Positions 1 through 7,366 of a DNA stretch of 64,000 nt are shown here, piece by piece; the first letter of the stretch is position 1; each line of letters begins with the position of its first letter. The notes beneath the pieces are model-generated. The model did not search any database and was not told where the DNA came from. It saw nothing but the letters and a program-made list of their open reading frames with translations. The position numbers and the translations under genes were made by a program. This DNA is from Apibacter muscae. GTDB taxonomy: Bacteria; Bacteroidota; Bacteroidia; Flavobacteriales; Weeksellaceae. The stretch lies in NCBI RefSeq assembly GCF_007845635.1, contig NZ_SELG01000041.1, forward strand, positions 372,001 through 436,000, read 5' to 3'.

Positions 1-1011
1 TATAAAGATCTTCCTACCCTAGGTTTTACCCATTATCAACCGGCACAACTTACTACCGTAGGTAAAAGAGCCACCCTATGGCTACAATCTGCTTTGTTAG
101 ATTTAGAAGAATTGGATTTTCGTATTGAAACTTTAAGATTTAGAGGAGTTAAAGGTACTACTGGAACTGCGGCAAGTTTTAAAGAGTTGTTTGATGGTGA
201 TTTTAATAAAGTAAAAGAATTAGACAGAAAACTATCTAAACGTTTTGGTTTTACGCATGTTTTTAAAGTTAGTGGACAAACCTACGATAGAAAAATTGAT
301 GCTCAAGCTTTAAATATTTTATCTAATATAGCACAATCCGCACATAAATTCACCAATGACCTAAGACTACTTCAAAATCTAAAAGAAATTGAAGAACCTT
401 TTGAAAAAAACCAAATAGGTTCCAGCGCAATGGCATATAAAAGAAATCCTATGCGTTCAGAACGTATAGCCTCATTAGCTAAGTTTGTAATTTCATTAGC
501 AAGTTCTCCTGCAATGGTTGCTTCTACTCAATGGTTTGAAAGAACCTTAGATGATTCTGCAAATAAGCGATTAAGCCTACCGCAAGCCTTTTTAGCTATT
601 GATGCTATTTTAATTATATGGAATAATATTTTAGATGGAATTGTGGTATATCCTAAAATGATTGAAAAGCATATTCAAGAAGAATTACCGTTTATGGCTA
701 CCGAATACATTATTATGGAAGGTGTTAAAAACGGTGGTGACAGACAAGAATTACATGAAATTATTAGAACTCACTCCATGGAAGCAGGTAAACAAGTGAA
801 AATAGAAGGAAAAAATAATGATTTAATAGAACGAATTATTGCTGATTCAAGAGTAAATATTGATAAAGATAAATTATTGAATTTATTAAACCCATCTAAT
901 TTTATTGGGTTTGCTCCTGAACAAACTGAAGAATTTTTAGATGGTGAAGTAAATCCTATATTAAATAAATACAAAGACCTGCTTGGTATTGATACCGACT
1001 TAAAAGTTTAA
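1..1011 (+). CDS. purB: Adenylosuccinate lyase, C-terminal part (5' end outside window)
   Basis: This enzyme removes fumarate from SAICAR and from adenylosuccinate, so it acts twice in purine synthesis. The frame is open from the first base of the window, so the gene starts upstream. The first visible residues (a TLGFTHYQPAQLTT-like stretch) are the conserved second region of the fumarase/aspartase superfamily. The flexible signature loop is present as GSSAMAYKRNPMRSER, which carries the catalytic serine. The C-terminal adenylosuccinate lyase domain follows. The stop codon overlaps the rlmH start by one base (TAATG), which suggests translational coupling. The Ala in SSAMAYK, where Pro is usual, is a small variation. 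Identification is firm; only the N-terminus is missing. Confidence 0.95.
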   Translation, partial: YKDLPTLGFTHYQPAQLTTVGKRATLWLQSALLDLEELDFRIETLRFRGVKGTTGTAASFKELFDGDFNKVKELDRKLSKRFGFTHVFKVSGQTYDRKIDAQALNILSNIAQSAHKFTNDLRLLQNLKEIEEPFEKNQIGSSAMAYKRNPMRSERIASLAKFVISLASSPAMVASTQWFERTLDDSANKRLSLPQAFLAIDAILIIWNNILDGIVVYPKMIEKHIQEELPFMATEYIIMEGVKNGGDRQELHEIIRTHSMEAGKQVKIEGKNNDLIERIIADSRVNIDKDKLLNLLNPSNFIGFAPEQTEEFLDGEVNPILNKYKDLLGIDTDLKV

Positions 1012-1484
1012 TGAAAATTACCCTATTAGCCATCGGTAAGACAAACTCTAAGGAACTTATAAATTTAATTAAAAGTTTAGAAAAACGCTTGCCTAGCTTT
1101 ATTAAATTTGAAAGGAAAGAATTACCGGACATAAAAAATGCAAAAAACCTTTCTGAGAATGAATTAAAAAATGCAGAAGCAGATTTAATTATTTCCCAGC
1201 TTGAACCCAACGATGTTGTTTACCTTCTTGATGAAAAGGGGGTAGAATATACTTCCATGGAGTTCTCCCTATTAATGGATCAACACATGAACAATTCCGT
1301 AAAACATCTAGTTTTTTGTATTGGGGGCGCTTGGGGATTTTCTCAAAAAATGTACAGTCTTAATCCGCACAAAATAGCCTTGTCCAAAATGACATTTACA
1401 CACCAAATGGTACGTTTATTTTTCGTTGAACAACTGTATAGAGCTTTTAGTATTTTGCAAGGAAAACCTTACCACAATGAATAA
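1011..1484 (+). CDS. rlmH: 23S rRNA (pseudouridine-1915-N3)-methyltransferase RlmH
   Basis: RlmH methylates pseudouridine 1915 in helix 69 of 23S rRNA, using SAM, late in ribosome assembly. The 157-residue product has the usual family length. It shows the SPOUT-fold C-terminal knot region with FCIGGAWGFS and the terminal HQMVRLFFVEQLYRAF stretch. The ATG overlaps the purB stop by one base. The 3' end overlaps the next gene by eight bases, so all four genes from purB to the nucleotide pyrophosphatase probably form one transcript. Confidence 0.94.
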   Translation: MKITLLAIGKTNSKELINLIKSLEKRLPSFIKFERKELPDIKNAKNLSENELKNAEADLIISQLEPNDVVYLLDEKGVEYTSMEFSLLMDQHMNNSVKHLVFCIGGAWGFSQKMYSLNPHKIALSKMTFTHQMVRLFFVEQLYRAFSILQGKPYHNE

Positions 1485-2286
1485 TTATTTAAAACTAAAC
1501 GGATACGAGATTGCTTTATATCTAATAATCTTTTTTATAGGAGGAAACCTTATAGGAGCAATTTTAGGAGGAGTAGCTCTCTTCCTTAATATTAATACCT
1601 ATGTGGTTATCCCTATAGCTACCCTTTTAAGTTATGGTTTAGTCTATTTTAGCTATTCTAATTTTAAAAAACAATCAAAAAAAGAAATTTTTAAAATAAA
1701 TTATTCGTTAAAAAATTTCAAATATTTCCCTTTAATTCTTATTATATTTATTGGACAATTTTTTATTTCTGAATTTATATCAAGTTTAATTCCTACCGAA
1801 GGTAAAATCTTTGGAAAATTATATCAAACCATGTCCTATGGATTGCTTGGAAACTTTGAAAAATACCCTTGGATCACTTTTTTCTCAATCTGTATATTAG
1901 CCCCATTCTTAGAAGAAATCTTTTTTCGAGGTTTTTTACTGAAAGGTATGCTTAACAACCAAGTTAAACCCTACAAAGCCATAATTATTTCTGCATTGTT
2001 ATTTGGAGGCATACACTTTTATCCTTGGCAAATCGTTGGCGGATTTTTTGCAGGTATAGTTTTAGGCTTATCTTTTTATAAAACAGGTTCTTTGTTAATA
2101 TGCACTCTATTACATTTTTTAAATAATTTTTTAGGCTTTCTATTATTTATGAAATACCATCAATTAGAAATGCCAACCCTAGGGTTAAATGAATATTTAA
2201 CCTTTTTCATCGGCATATTAATAGTTATATTTTTCGGATATATTTATTTAAAACAGACAAAAAATTACGAATGGAGATCCTTTTAG
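1477..2286 (+). CDS. CPBP-family intramembrane metalloprotease (CAAX/Abi type)
   Basis: This is a polytopic membrane protein of 270 residues with about seven or eight hydrophobic segments. It carries the CPBP signature: EExxxR (E146, E147, R151 in LEEIFFRG), a GGIHF motif with a histidine some 25 residues later, and a final HFLNN motif. Family members include eukaryotic CAAX prenyl endopeptidases and bacterial proteins of mostly unknown substrate. An earlier TTG start at 1426 would lie inside rlmH. The ATG at 1477 overlaps rlmH by only 8 bases and begins just before the first membrane segment, so I chose it. The 3' end overlaps the next gene by 16 bases. The substrate is unknown. Confidence 0.85.
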   Translation: MNNYLKLNGYEIALYLIIFFIGGNLIGAILGGVALFLNINTYVVIPIATLLSYGLVYFSYSNFKKQSKKEIFKINYSLKNFKYFPLILIIFIGQFFISEFISSLIPTEGKIFGKLYQTMSYGLLGNFEKYPWITFFSICILAPFLEEIFFRGFLLKGMLNNQVKPYKAIIISALLFGGIHFYPWQIVGGFFAGIVLGLSFYKTGSLLICTLLHFLNNFLGFLLFMKYHQLEMPTLGLNEYLTFFIGILIVIFFGYIYLKQTKNYEWRSF

Positions 2287-2858
2287 CAACACAAAACGAA
2301 CATAAAAAAGAAGAAATTATTAACATCCTCCCACAGAATTTTAATCTTAAAACATTTAACGACTACAATTTTAAAGGTGAGATTGAAGAAAGTGGAAAAA
2401 CTTTTGAGGAAAATGCTTATATAAAAGCAAAATTTGGATTCGACTTTACAAATATCCCCTGTTTTGCAGACGATAGTGGATTAGTGATTGAGGCATTAAA
2501 CGGTGAACCTGGAATATATTCCGCAAGATATGCAGGAACAGGTTCATTTAACGATAATATAGCCAAAGTTCTTAAAAATTTGGAAGCTCATTCCAATAGA
2601 AACGCTTACTTTATAAGTGTGATTTGCTGGGTTTTTAAGAATGAGGTTCAATACTTTGAAGGGAAAATTCATGGTACAATTTCAGAAAATATAAGAGGTG
2701 AAAATGGATTTGGTTACGATCCTATTTTTATTCCTAACGGCTATGATATTAGCTTTTCTGAATTCCCACCGGCACAAAAGAATTTAATTAGCCATAGAGC
2801 CATCGCTTTAAATAAATTTACCAATTTTCTAAATCAAAAATTAGGTATTAATAAATAA
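2271..2858 (+). CDS. rdgB: XTP/dITP pyrophosphatase (RdgB/HAM1 family)
   Basis: This enzyme hydrolyses non-canonical purine nucleoside triphosphates (XTP, dITP, ITP) to monophosphates and keeps them out of DNA and RNA. The 195-residue protein starts with the family motif LLATQNEHKKEEI. It carries the metal and substrate loop FADDSGLVIEAL followed by GEPGIYSARYAG, and a GENGFGYDPIF motif. The start lies 16 bases inside the preceding CPBP gene, so it is the last gene of the purB-rlmH-CPBP-rdgB run. An AT-rich gap follows. Confidence 0.93.
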   Translation: MEILLATQNEHKKEEIINILPQNFNLKTFNDYNFKGEIEESGKTFEENAYIKAKFGFDFTNIPCFADDSGLVIEALNGEPGIYSARYAGTGSFNDNIAKVLKNLEAHSNRNAYFISVICWVFKNEVQYFEGKIHGTISENIRGENGFGYDPIFIPNGYDISFSEFPPAQKNLISHRAIALNKFTNFLNQKLGINK

Positions 2859-2992
2859 AAACTCTTTAAATACTTTCGATTTCGAAATTAATATTTGAAC
2901 GCTAAATAACTAATTAACAAATACTTATTTTTAAATAATACTAAAAATAAATATATTTCATTTAAATATCATAAATATTATTTCGTATTTTA

Positions 2993-3023
2993 TTGTTTTG
3001 TTATGATATAGTAATTAAATTTG
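2993..3023 (+). promoter_or_regulatory. Predicted Bacteroidota-type promoter of rpiB
   Basis: A TTG (2993-2995) is followed after 20 bases by TAAATTTG (3016-3023). This fits the -33 TTG / -7 TAnnTTTG promoter of this phylum. It would give a leader of about 40 bases before the rpiB ATG. Predicted from pattern only. Confidence 0.55.
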
Positions 3024-3070
3024 TTGTAGTGTATAACATAAATCGTTCAATTAAATAAAATATTAAAAAA

Positions 3071-3529
3071 ATGAATAAGAAAAAAATAGCCATAGGTTGT
3101 GACGAAGCTGCCTATGATTTAAAAGTAGTTTTAAAAGATCATTTAGAAAAACTAGGTTATGAAGTAAAAGACTTTGGCGCTAATAAAGGTGAAGTTGTTT
3201 TATATCCTGATGTAGCAGCCAGCGTTGCTAAAGCAGTGGCTGCAGGAGAATTTGAAAGAGCTGTATTAACCTGTGGAACAGGAATTGGTATGGCTATAAC
3301 TGCAAATAAAATCCCTGGAGTTAGAGCTGCGGTATGCCATGATTCATTCTCAGCACAAAGAGCTAGAAAAAGCAATGATGCACAAATTATTTGTTTTGGA
3401 GAAAGAGTGATAGGCGTTGAACTAGCTAAAAACTTATTGGATATTTGGTTAGAATCTGAATTTAGTGGCGGAGGATCTGCCCCTAAAGTACAACGTATCT
3501 GTGACTACGAAGCTGAATATAATAAATAG
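3071..3529 (+). CDS. rpiB: Ribose-5-phosphate isomerase B
   Basis: RpiB interconverts ribose 5-phosphate and ribulose 5-phosphate in the pentose phosphate pathway. The 152-residue protein has the RpiB/LacAB fold: an N-terminal IAIGCDEAAYDLK phosphate-binding stretch, the catalytic cysteine C68 within TCGTGIGMAITANK, and a VRAAVCHD motif. It stands alone, between its own predicted promoter and a strong hairpin terminator. Some LacAB/RpiB proteins isomerise allose or galactose 6-phosphate, but nothing nearby suggests that role. Confidence 0.92.
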   Translation: MNKKKIAIGCDEAAYDLKVVLKDHLEKLGYEVKDFGANKGEVVLYPDVAASVAKAVAAGEFERAVLTCGTGIGMAITANKIPGVRAAVCHDSFSAQRARKSNDAQIICFGERVIGVELAKNLLDIWLESEFSGGGSAPKVQRICDYEAEYNK

Positions 3530-3555
3530 TAAAATGATTATTTTTTAACATAAGT

Positions 3556-3580
3556 AAAAAGCCGGAAATTCCGGCTTTTT
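3556..3580. terminator. Hairpin terminator between rpiB and phnA-like gene
   Basis: A perfect 10-bp stem (3556-3565 with 3571-3580, arms AAAAAGCCGG and CCGGCTTTTT) has a 5-base loop. Both arms end in A/T runs, so it can stop transcription from either side. It lies between the convergent rpiB and phnA-like genes. Confidence 0.85.
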
Positions 3581-3600
3581 GCTTTTAAATTTATCTGAAA

Positions 3601-3924
3601 TTATTTCTTTAAAAAACAGGTTTTTAAAACAATACTAGATCCGTCAATTTTACAATCAACTTCATCAGAATTTTCGGTTAACCTTATACTTTTTACTTTA
3701 GTACCTCTTTTTATAACCATTGAAGAACCTTTTACTTTTAAATCTTTAATTACAGTTACCGCATCCCCATCTTTTAGCTCAGCACCATTACTATCTAAAG
3801 GTATGCTAGAAACTTCATTCTCTTCTCCTGACCATTCAAAAAAACAATCGGGGCAAACATTAGACGTACCATCAAAATAAACATTTTCTTGGGAACATTT
3901 AGGACAATTAAGAATATCTGTCAT
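3601..3924 (-). CDS. PhnA/YjdM-like zinc-ribbon protein
   Basis: This small 107-residue protein has an N-terminal zinc ribbon (CPKC at 8-11 and CPDC about 17 residues later) followed by a compact beta-rich PhnA domain (GDAVTVIKDLKVKG...IKRGTKV). The family is named after E. coli phnA (yjdM), once linked to alkylphosphonate use. That link is unsupported and the true role is unknown. The length and the two motifs match the family well. It has its own promoter-like sequence upstream and the rpiB terminator downstream, so it is monocistronic. Confidence 0.85.
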   Translation of the reverse strand: MTDILNCPKCSQENVYFDGTSNVCPDCFFEWSGEENEVSSIPLDSNGAELKDGDAVTVIKDLKVKGSSMVIKRGTKVKSIRLTENSDEVDCKIDGSSIVLKTCFLKK

Positions 3925-3947
3925 TGTATATCTTTTAACTTAGAAGG

Positions 3948-3978
3948 CAAATATACTTTATTTAAACAGTATCTGCAA
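3948..3978 (-). promoter_or_regulatory. Predicted promoter of the phnA-like gene
   Basis: On the minus strand a TTG (3978-3976) is followed after 20 bases by TATATTTG (3955-3948), 24 bases upstream of the ATG. The geometry is the same as for rpiB. Confidence 0.55.
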
Positions 3979-4140
3979 ACCACTAAAATTATATATTTTA
4001 TAACAATTATAAAAAATAATTAATGCTTATAATATGTAAATAGATTCTACGATTTCCATATAATAAATAAATTTTAAAATAATTAATTAACACAACCAAT
4101 ATGTTGCTAAATTTGTTCCTACAGTTACTCTATATTAAAT

Positions 4141-5217
4141 ATGAAAGGTAGGATAGTAATTAAAATTGGTAGTCAAATATTAACTAAAAAAGACGGTACC
4201 CTAAATGTAACACAAATGTCTTCTCTAGTAGATCAATTGGCTCAATTACATAAAGATAATTACGAGATTATATTAGTTTCTTCGGGTGCTGTAGCAGCTG
4301 GAAAGTCTGAAATTCAACCTAAATTTAAATTAGATAGCGTCTCTTCCCGACAATTATTTTCCACCATTGGGCAAGTTAAATTAATTCAGAGATATTACGA
4401 TCTATTTAAACAATATAACATTGTTTGTGGACAAATATTAGCAACTAAGGACGATTTTTCTACCCGCAAGCACTATTTAAATCAAAGAAATTGCATGAAA
4501 GTGATGATAGACAACGGGATTATTCCTATTGTAAATGAAAATGATGCCATTTCAGTAAATGAATTAATGTTTACGGATAACGATGAACTTTCGGGACTTG
4601 TAGCAACTATGATGAATTGTAGTAAACTGATAATACTAAGCAATATAGACGGAATATATACAGGGAATCCCAGCAATCCGGAATCATCTTTAATAGAGAA
4701 AATTTATCCAGGAGATGATCATATTAAACAATATATTCAAACAACCAAGTCATCAGCCGGACGCGGAGGAATGAAATCTAAATATAATATTGCAAAAAAA
4801 GTGGCAGAGGAAGGAGTTGAAGTAATCATAGCTAATGGGGAAACTTCAAACATTTTGATTGATCTATTAAACAATAATGCTATTAAATCCACTACTTTTA
4901 TTACTTCTAAAAAAAGTACCTCAAACATAAAAAAATGGATTGCCCATTCCGAAGATTTTTCTAAGGGTAAGATTTATATAAATGCCGGTGCTAAAGATGC
5001 TCTACTTGGAAATAAAGCGATTAGTATATTACCCGTAGGGGTAGTTAAAATAACTGGGGAATTTGAAGAGGGAGATATTGTTGAAATTTTAGATGAAAAT
5101 GAAAATTCTATTGGTGTAGGTTGTAGTTCTTATACTAGTAACAAAGCTAAAAATTGTATTGGACTAAACAATTTGAAACCTATTATCCATTATGATTATT
5201 TATACATAGGCAAATAA
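4141..5217 (+). CDS. proB: Glutamate 5-kinase
   Basis: ProB phosphorylates glutamate to gamma-glutamyl phosphate, the first step of proline synthesis. The 358-residue protein has the amino-acid kinase domain first: KIGSQILT at the start, LVSSGAVAAG for phosphate binding, NENDAISV and LSNIDGIYT. A C-terminal PUA domain follows (about 275-358). A TAAATTTG box at 4108-4115 is a likely -7 element. proA follows four bases after the stop, so the two enzymes are co-expressed. Their intermediate is labile and is channelled between them. Proline feedback inhibition is expected from the family, not visible here. Confidence 0.95.
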   Translation: MKGRIVIKIGSQILTKKDGTLNVTQMSSLVDQLAQLHKDNYEIILVSSGAVAAGKSEIQPKFKLDSVSSRQLFSTIGQVKLIQRYYDLFKQYNIVCGQILATKDDFSTRKHYLNQRNCMKVMIDNGIIPIVNENDAISVNELMFTDNDELSGLVATMMNCSKLIILSNIDGIYTGNPSNPESSLIEKIYPGDDHIKQYIQTTKSSAGRGGMKSKYNIAKKVAEEGVEVIIANGETSNILIDLLNNNAIKSTTFITSKKSTSNIKKWIAHSEDFSKGKIYINAGAKDALLGNKAISILPVGVVKITGEFEEGDIVEILDENENSIGVGCSSYTSNKAKNCIGLNNLKPIIHYDYLYIGK

Positions 5218-5221
5218 AATT

Positions 5222-6472
5222 ATGAAAGAGAACTTTAACCACATATTTAAAAATTCAGTACAAGCAAGTAAAGAATTAAGCTTACTTTGCGAATCAACTA
5301 TAAATGAAATTTTAAATCTTCTTGCAAAAGAAACAGAAAATAATATAGATTATATTCTTTCTGAAAACAAGAAAGATACAGATAAAATGCCGATCACTAA
5401 TCCTAAATATGATCGTTTACTTTTAAATCAATCTAGAATTGAGAATATTATTGAGGATCTAAAAAATGTAGCAAAACTCCCCTATCCTGTTGGTTATAAT
5501 TTTTTTGAAAAGAAATTAAACAACGGTTTAATAATATCAAAAGTTTCTGTTCCTTTCGGGGTTGTTGGTATTATCTACGAAGCTAGGCCCAATGTAAGTT
5601 TTGATGTTTTTTCACTTTGCTTAAAATCTGGCAATGCCTGCTTATTAAAAGGTGGCTCAGACGCTTATCATTCTAATCAATCCATTGTTAATATTATTAA
5701 AAAAGTACTAGAAAAAACAAATGTAAATTCAGATGTCTGTACCCTTTTACCTACGGATAGATCTGCCACTGATGCTTTACTAAATGCAAATAGGTATGTG
5801 GATCTGGTAATACCTAGGGGAGGAAAAGAACTCATTGAATACGTAAGAAAAAATTCACTTGTTCCTGTAATTGAAACCGGAGCAGGGGTTTGTCATACCT
5901 ATTTTCATGAAGATGGTAAGGTAGAATTTGGTGAAAAAATTATACATAATGCTAAAACTAGAAAAGTAAGTGTTTGCAACTCCTTGGATTGTTTAATTAT
6001 TGATGAGAGCAGAATAAATGATTTACCAAAACTTTGCGAAAGTTTGGTAAATGAAAAAGTAATCATTTATGCGGATGATGCTTCTTACAAAGCTTTATTA
6101 AACACATACCCGCAATCTCTTCTAACAAATGCAGATGAACAAAGTTTTGGTACTGAATTTTTAGACTATAAAATGTCAATAAAAACGGTAAAAGGTTTGG
6201 ATGAAGCCATTGAACATATAAATATGTATAGTTCTAAACATAGTGAAACTATAATTAGTGAGAATTTAGAAGCCATACATAAATTTGAAACCTTGGTAGA
6301 TTCTGCTTGTATATATTCAAACGCTTCAACAGCTTTTACAGATGGTGCACAATTTGATCTTGGCGCTGAAATTGGTATTAGTACCCAAAAAATGCATGCT
6401 AGGGGCCCTATGGCTCTAAAGGAATTATGTACATATAAATGGATAATTAAAGGGAATGGACAGATAAGATAA
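5222..6472 (+). CDS. proA: Gamma-glutamyl phosphate reductase
   Basis: ProA reduces gamma-glutamyl phosphate to glutamate semialdehyde with NADPH, the second step of proline synthesis. At 416 residues it matches the family length. Visible landmarks are the cofactor-binding VPFGVVGIIYEARPNV (about 110-125), LKSGNACLLKGGSDA, the catalytic cysteine C252 in the RKVSVCNSLD context, and the C-terminal MHARGPMALKEL. It is co-transcribed with proB (gap of four bases). proC is not in the window. Confidence 0.95.
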   Translation: MKENFNHIFKNSVQASKELSLLCESTINEILNLLAKETENNIDYILSENKKDTDKMPITNPKYDRLLLNQSRIENIIEDLKNVAKLPYPVGYNFFEKKLNNGLIISKVSVPFGVVGIIYEARPNVSFDVFSLCLKSGNACLLKGGSDAYHSNQSIVNIIKKVLEKTNVNSDVCTLLPTDRSATDALLNANRYVDLVIPRGGKELIEYVRKNSLVPVIETGAGVCHTYFHEDGKVEFGEKIIHNAKTRKVSVCNSLDCLIIDESRINDLPKLCESLVNEKVIIYADDASYKALLNTYPQSLLTNADEQSFGTEFLDYKMSIKTVKGLDEAIEHINMYSSKHSETIISENLEAIHKFETLVDSACIYSNASTAFTDGAQFDLGAEIGISTQKMHARGPMALKELCTYKWIIKGNGQIR

Positions 6473-6499
6473 TTTTATTGGATTCGTAATTTGAATCGT

Positions 6500-7162
6500 T
6501 TATTTCATAATTATATACCATACCTCACCCAATCTACCAAATGCTACTTCTCTTCCACCATAGAAGGTGGTCCATTCTGCTAATAGATTATCTGCAGTTA
6601 CTTGGTAATCAGATTCTTTAGCGTCTTTTTTAAATATTTTTTTCCACACAGAAAATAGATCATTAAAATTTCCCCAAACATTACTGAAAGTATAGGAGCT
6701 GTCAGAAGGGTTTTTTCTAAATTCTATATCCATACAATCCGCACATGTTTTTTTTGCGTGATATTCTTCTTTATTTGTTGCATTCTTAGGAATATATCTA
6801 AAAGTAAAAGATTCCGCTCCTTCTTTAGATCTTTTCTCTAAATAAGAATATTTTGACTTTGAAGATTTAATGATTCTTTCTGCAAATATTTGTGGATCTT
6901 CATTTATTGCAATGAGAATTGAGGATTCTTGATTAGTTTCTATTTGGTCATAACTTTCATCTAAATTTTCATCGGAAACTTTCATTGTTTTTTTAGAGTA
7001 TTTTTGTCCGTATCTTAAAGGTACCTTTACACCTTCTTCATTTTCATAATATTTATTTCTTTTAATTGTAAAATCCTTTTCATCCAAAGAATTTTGAGTT
7101 TGTGAGTAGGCAGATACAGAAAACAATGCAACTATAAAATATATAAGATTTTTCCTCATCAT
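6500..7162 (-). CDS. Hypothetical secreted protein
   Basis: I do not recognise a family. The 220-residue protein begins with a clear Sec signal peptide (MMRKNLIYFIVALFSVSAYSQ), predicted to be cut after about residue 21 with no lipobox, so it is periplasmic or exported. The mature part is charged, with many Lys and Glu. It has a KTCADC pair of cysteines near residue 133 that could form a disulfide or bind metal. It is a single gene convergent with proA. The ATG at 7159 is an equally possible start. Confidence 0.6.
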   Translation of the reverse strand: MMRKNLIYFIVALFSVSAYSQTQNSLDEKDFTIKRNKYYENEEGVKVPLRYGQKYSKKTMKVSDENLDESYDQIETNQESSILIAINEDPQIFAERIIKSSKSKYSYLEKRSKEGAESFTFRYIPKNATNKEEYHAKKTCADCMDIEFRKNPSDSSYTFSNVWGNFNDLFSVWKKIFKKDAKESDYQVTADNLLAEWTTFYGGREVAFGRLGEVWYIIMK

Positions 7163-7339
7163 AAAAATTAAACTACTTGTATTAACTTTTAAAATAACAA
7201 TTTATTATAGTTAATTAAACTATGATATGATTTATTTTTTAATAATTGTGCGAATAACCTGTCAAATATATTTAAAATTTAACAATTGTATAATTCAATT
7301 TTGAGATGCTACACAACGAAGATACAACTCATATAACAC

Positions 7340-7347
7340 TATATTTG
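7340..7347 (+). promoter_or_regulatory. Predicted -7 box of the Pif1-like helicase gene
   Basis: TATATTTG lies 19 bases upstream of the ATG at 7367. No clear -33 TTG sits at the right distance, so this is a partial match. Confidence 0.4.
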
Positions 7348-7366
7348 TATACAAAGCTTTAATAAA

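Noticed and set aside
1426-1476. Upstream TTG extension of the CPBP protease into rlmH
   Set aside because: It would overlap rlmH by 59 bases and add a cysteine-containing leader with no relation to the membrane fold; the ATG at 1477 gives a normal 8-base overlap.
6481-6497. Short inverted repeat GATTC...GAATC as terminator between proA and the secreted protein gene
   Set aside because: Only five base pairs with a 7-base loop and no T-tract; too weak to call.
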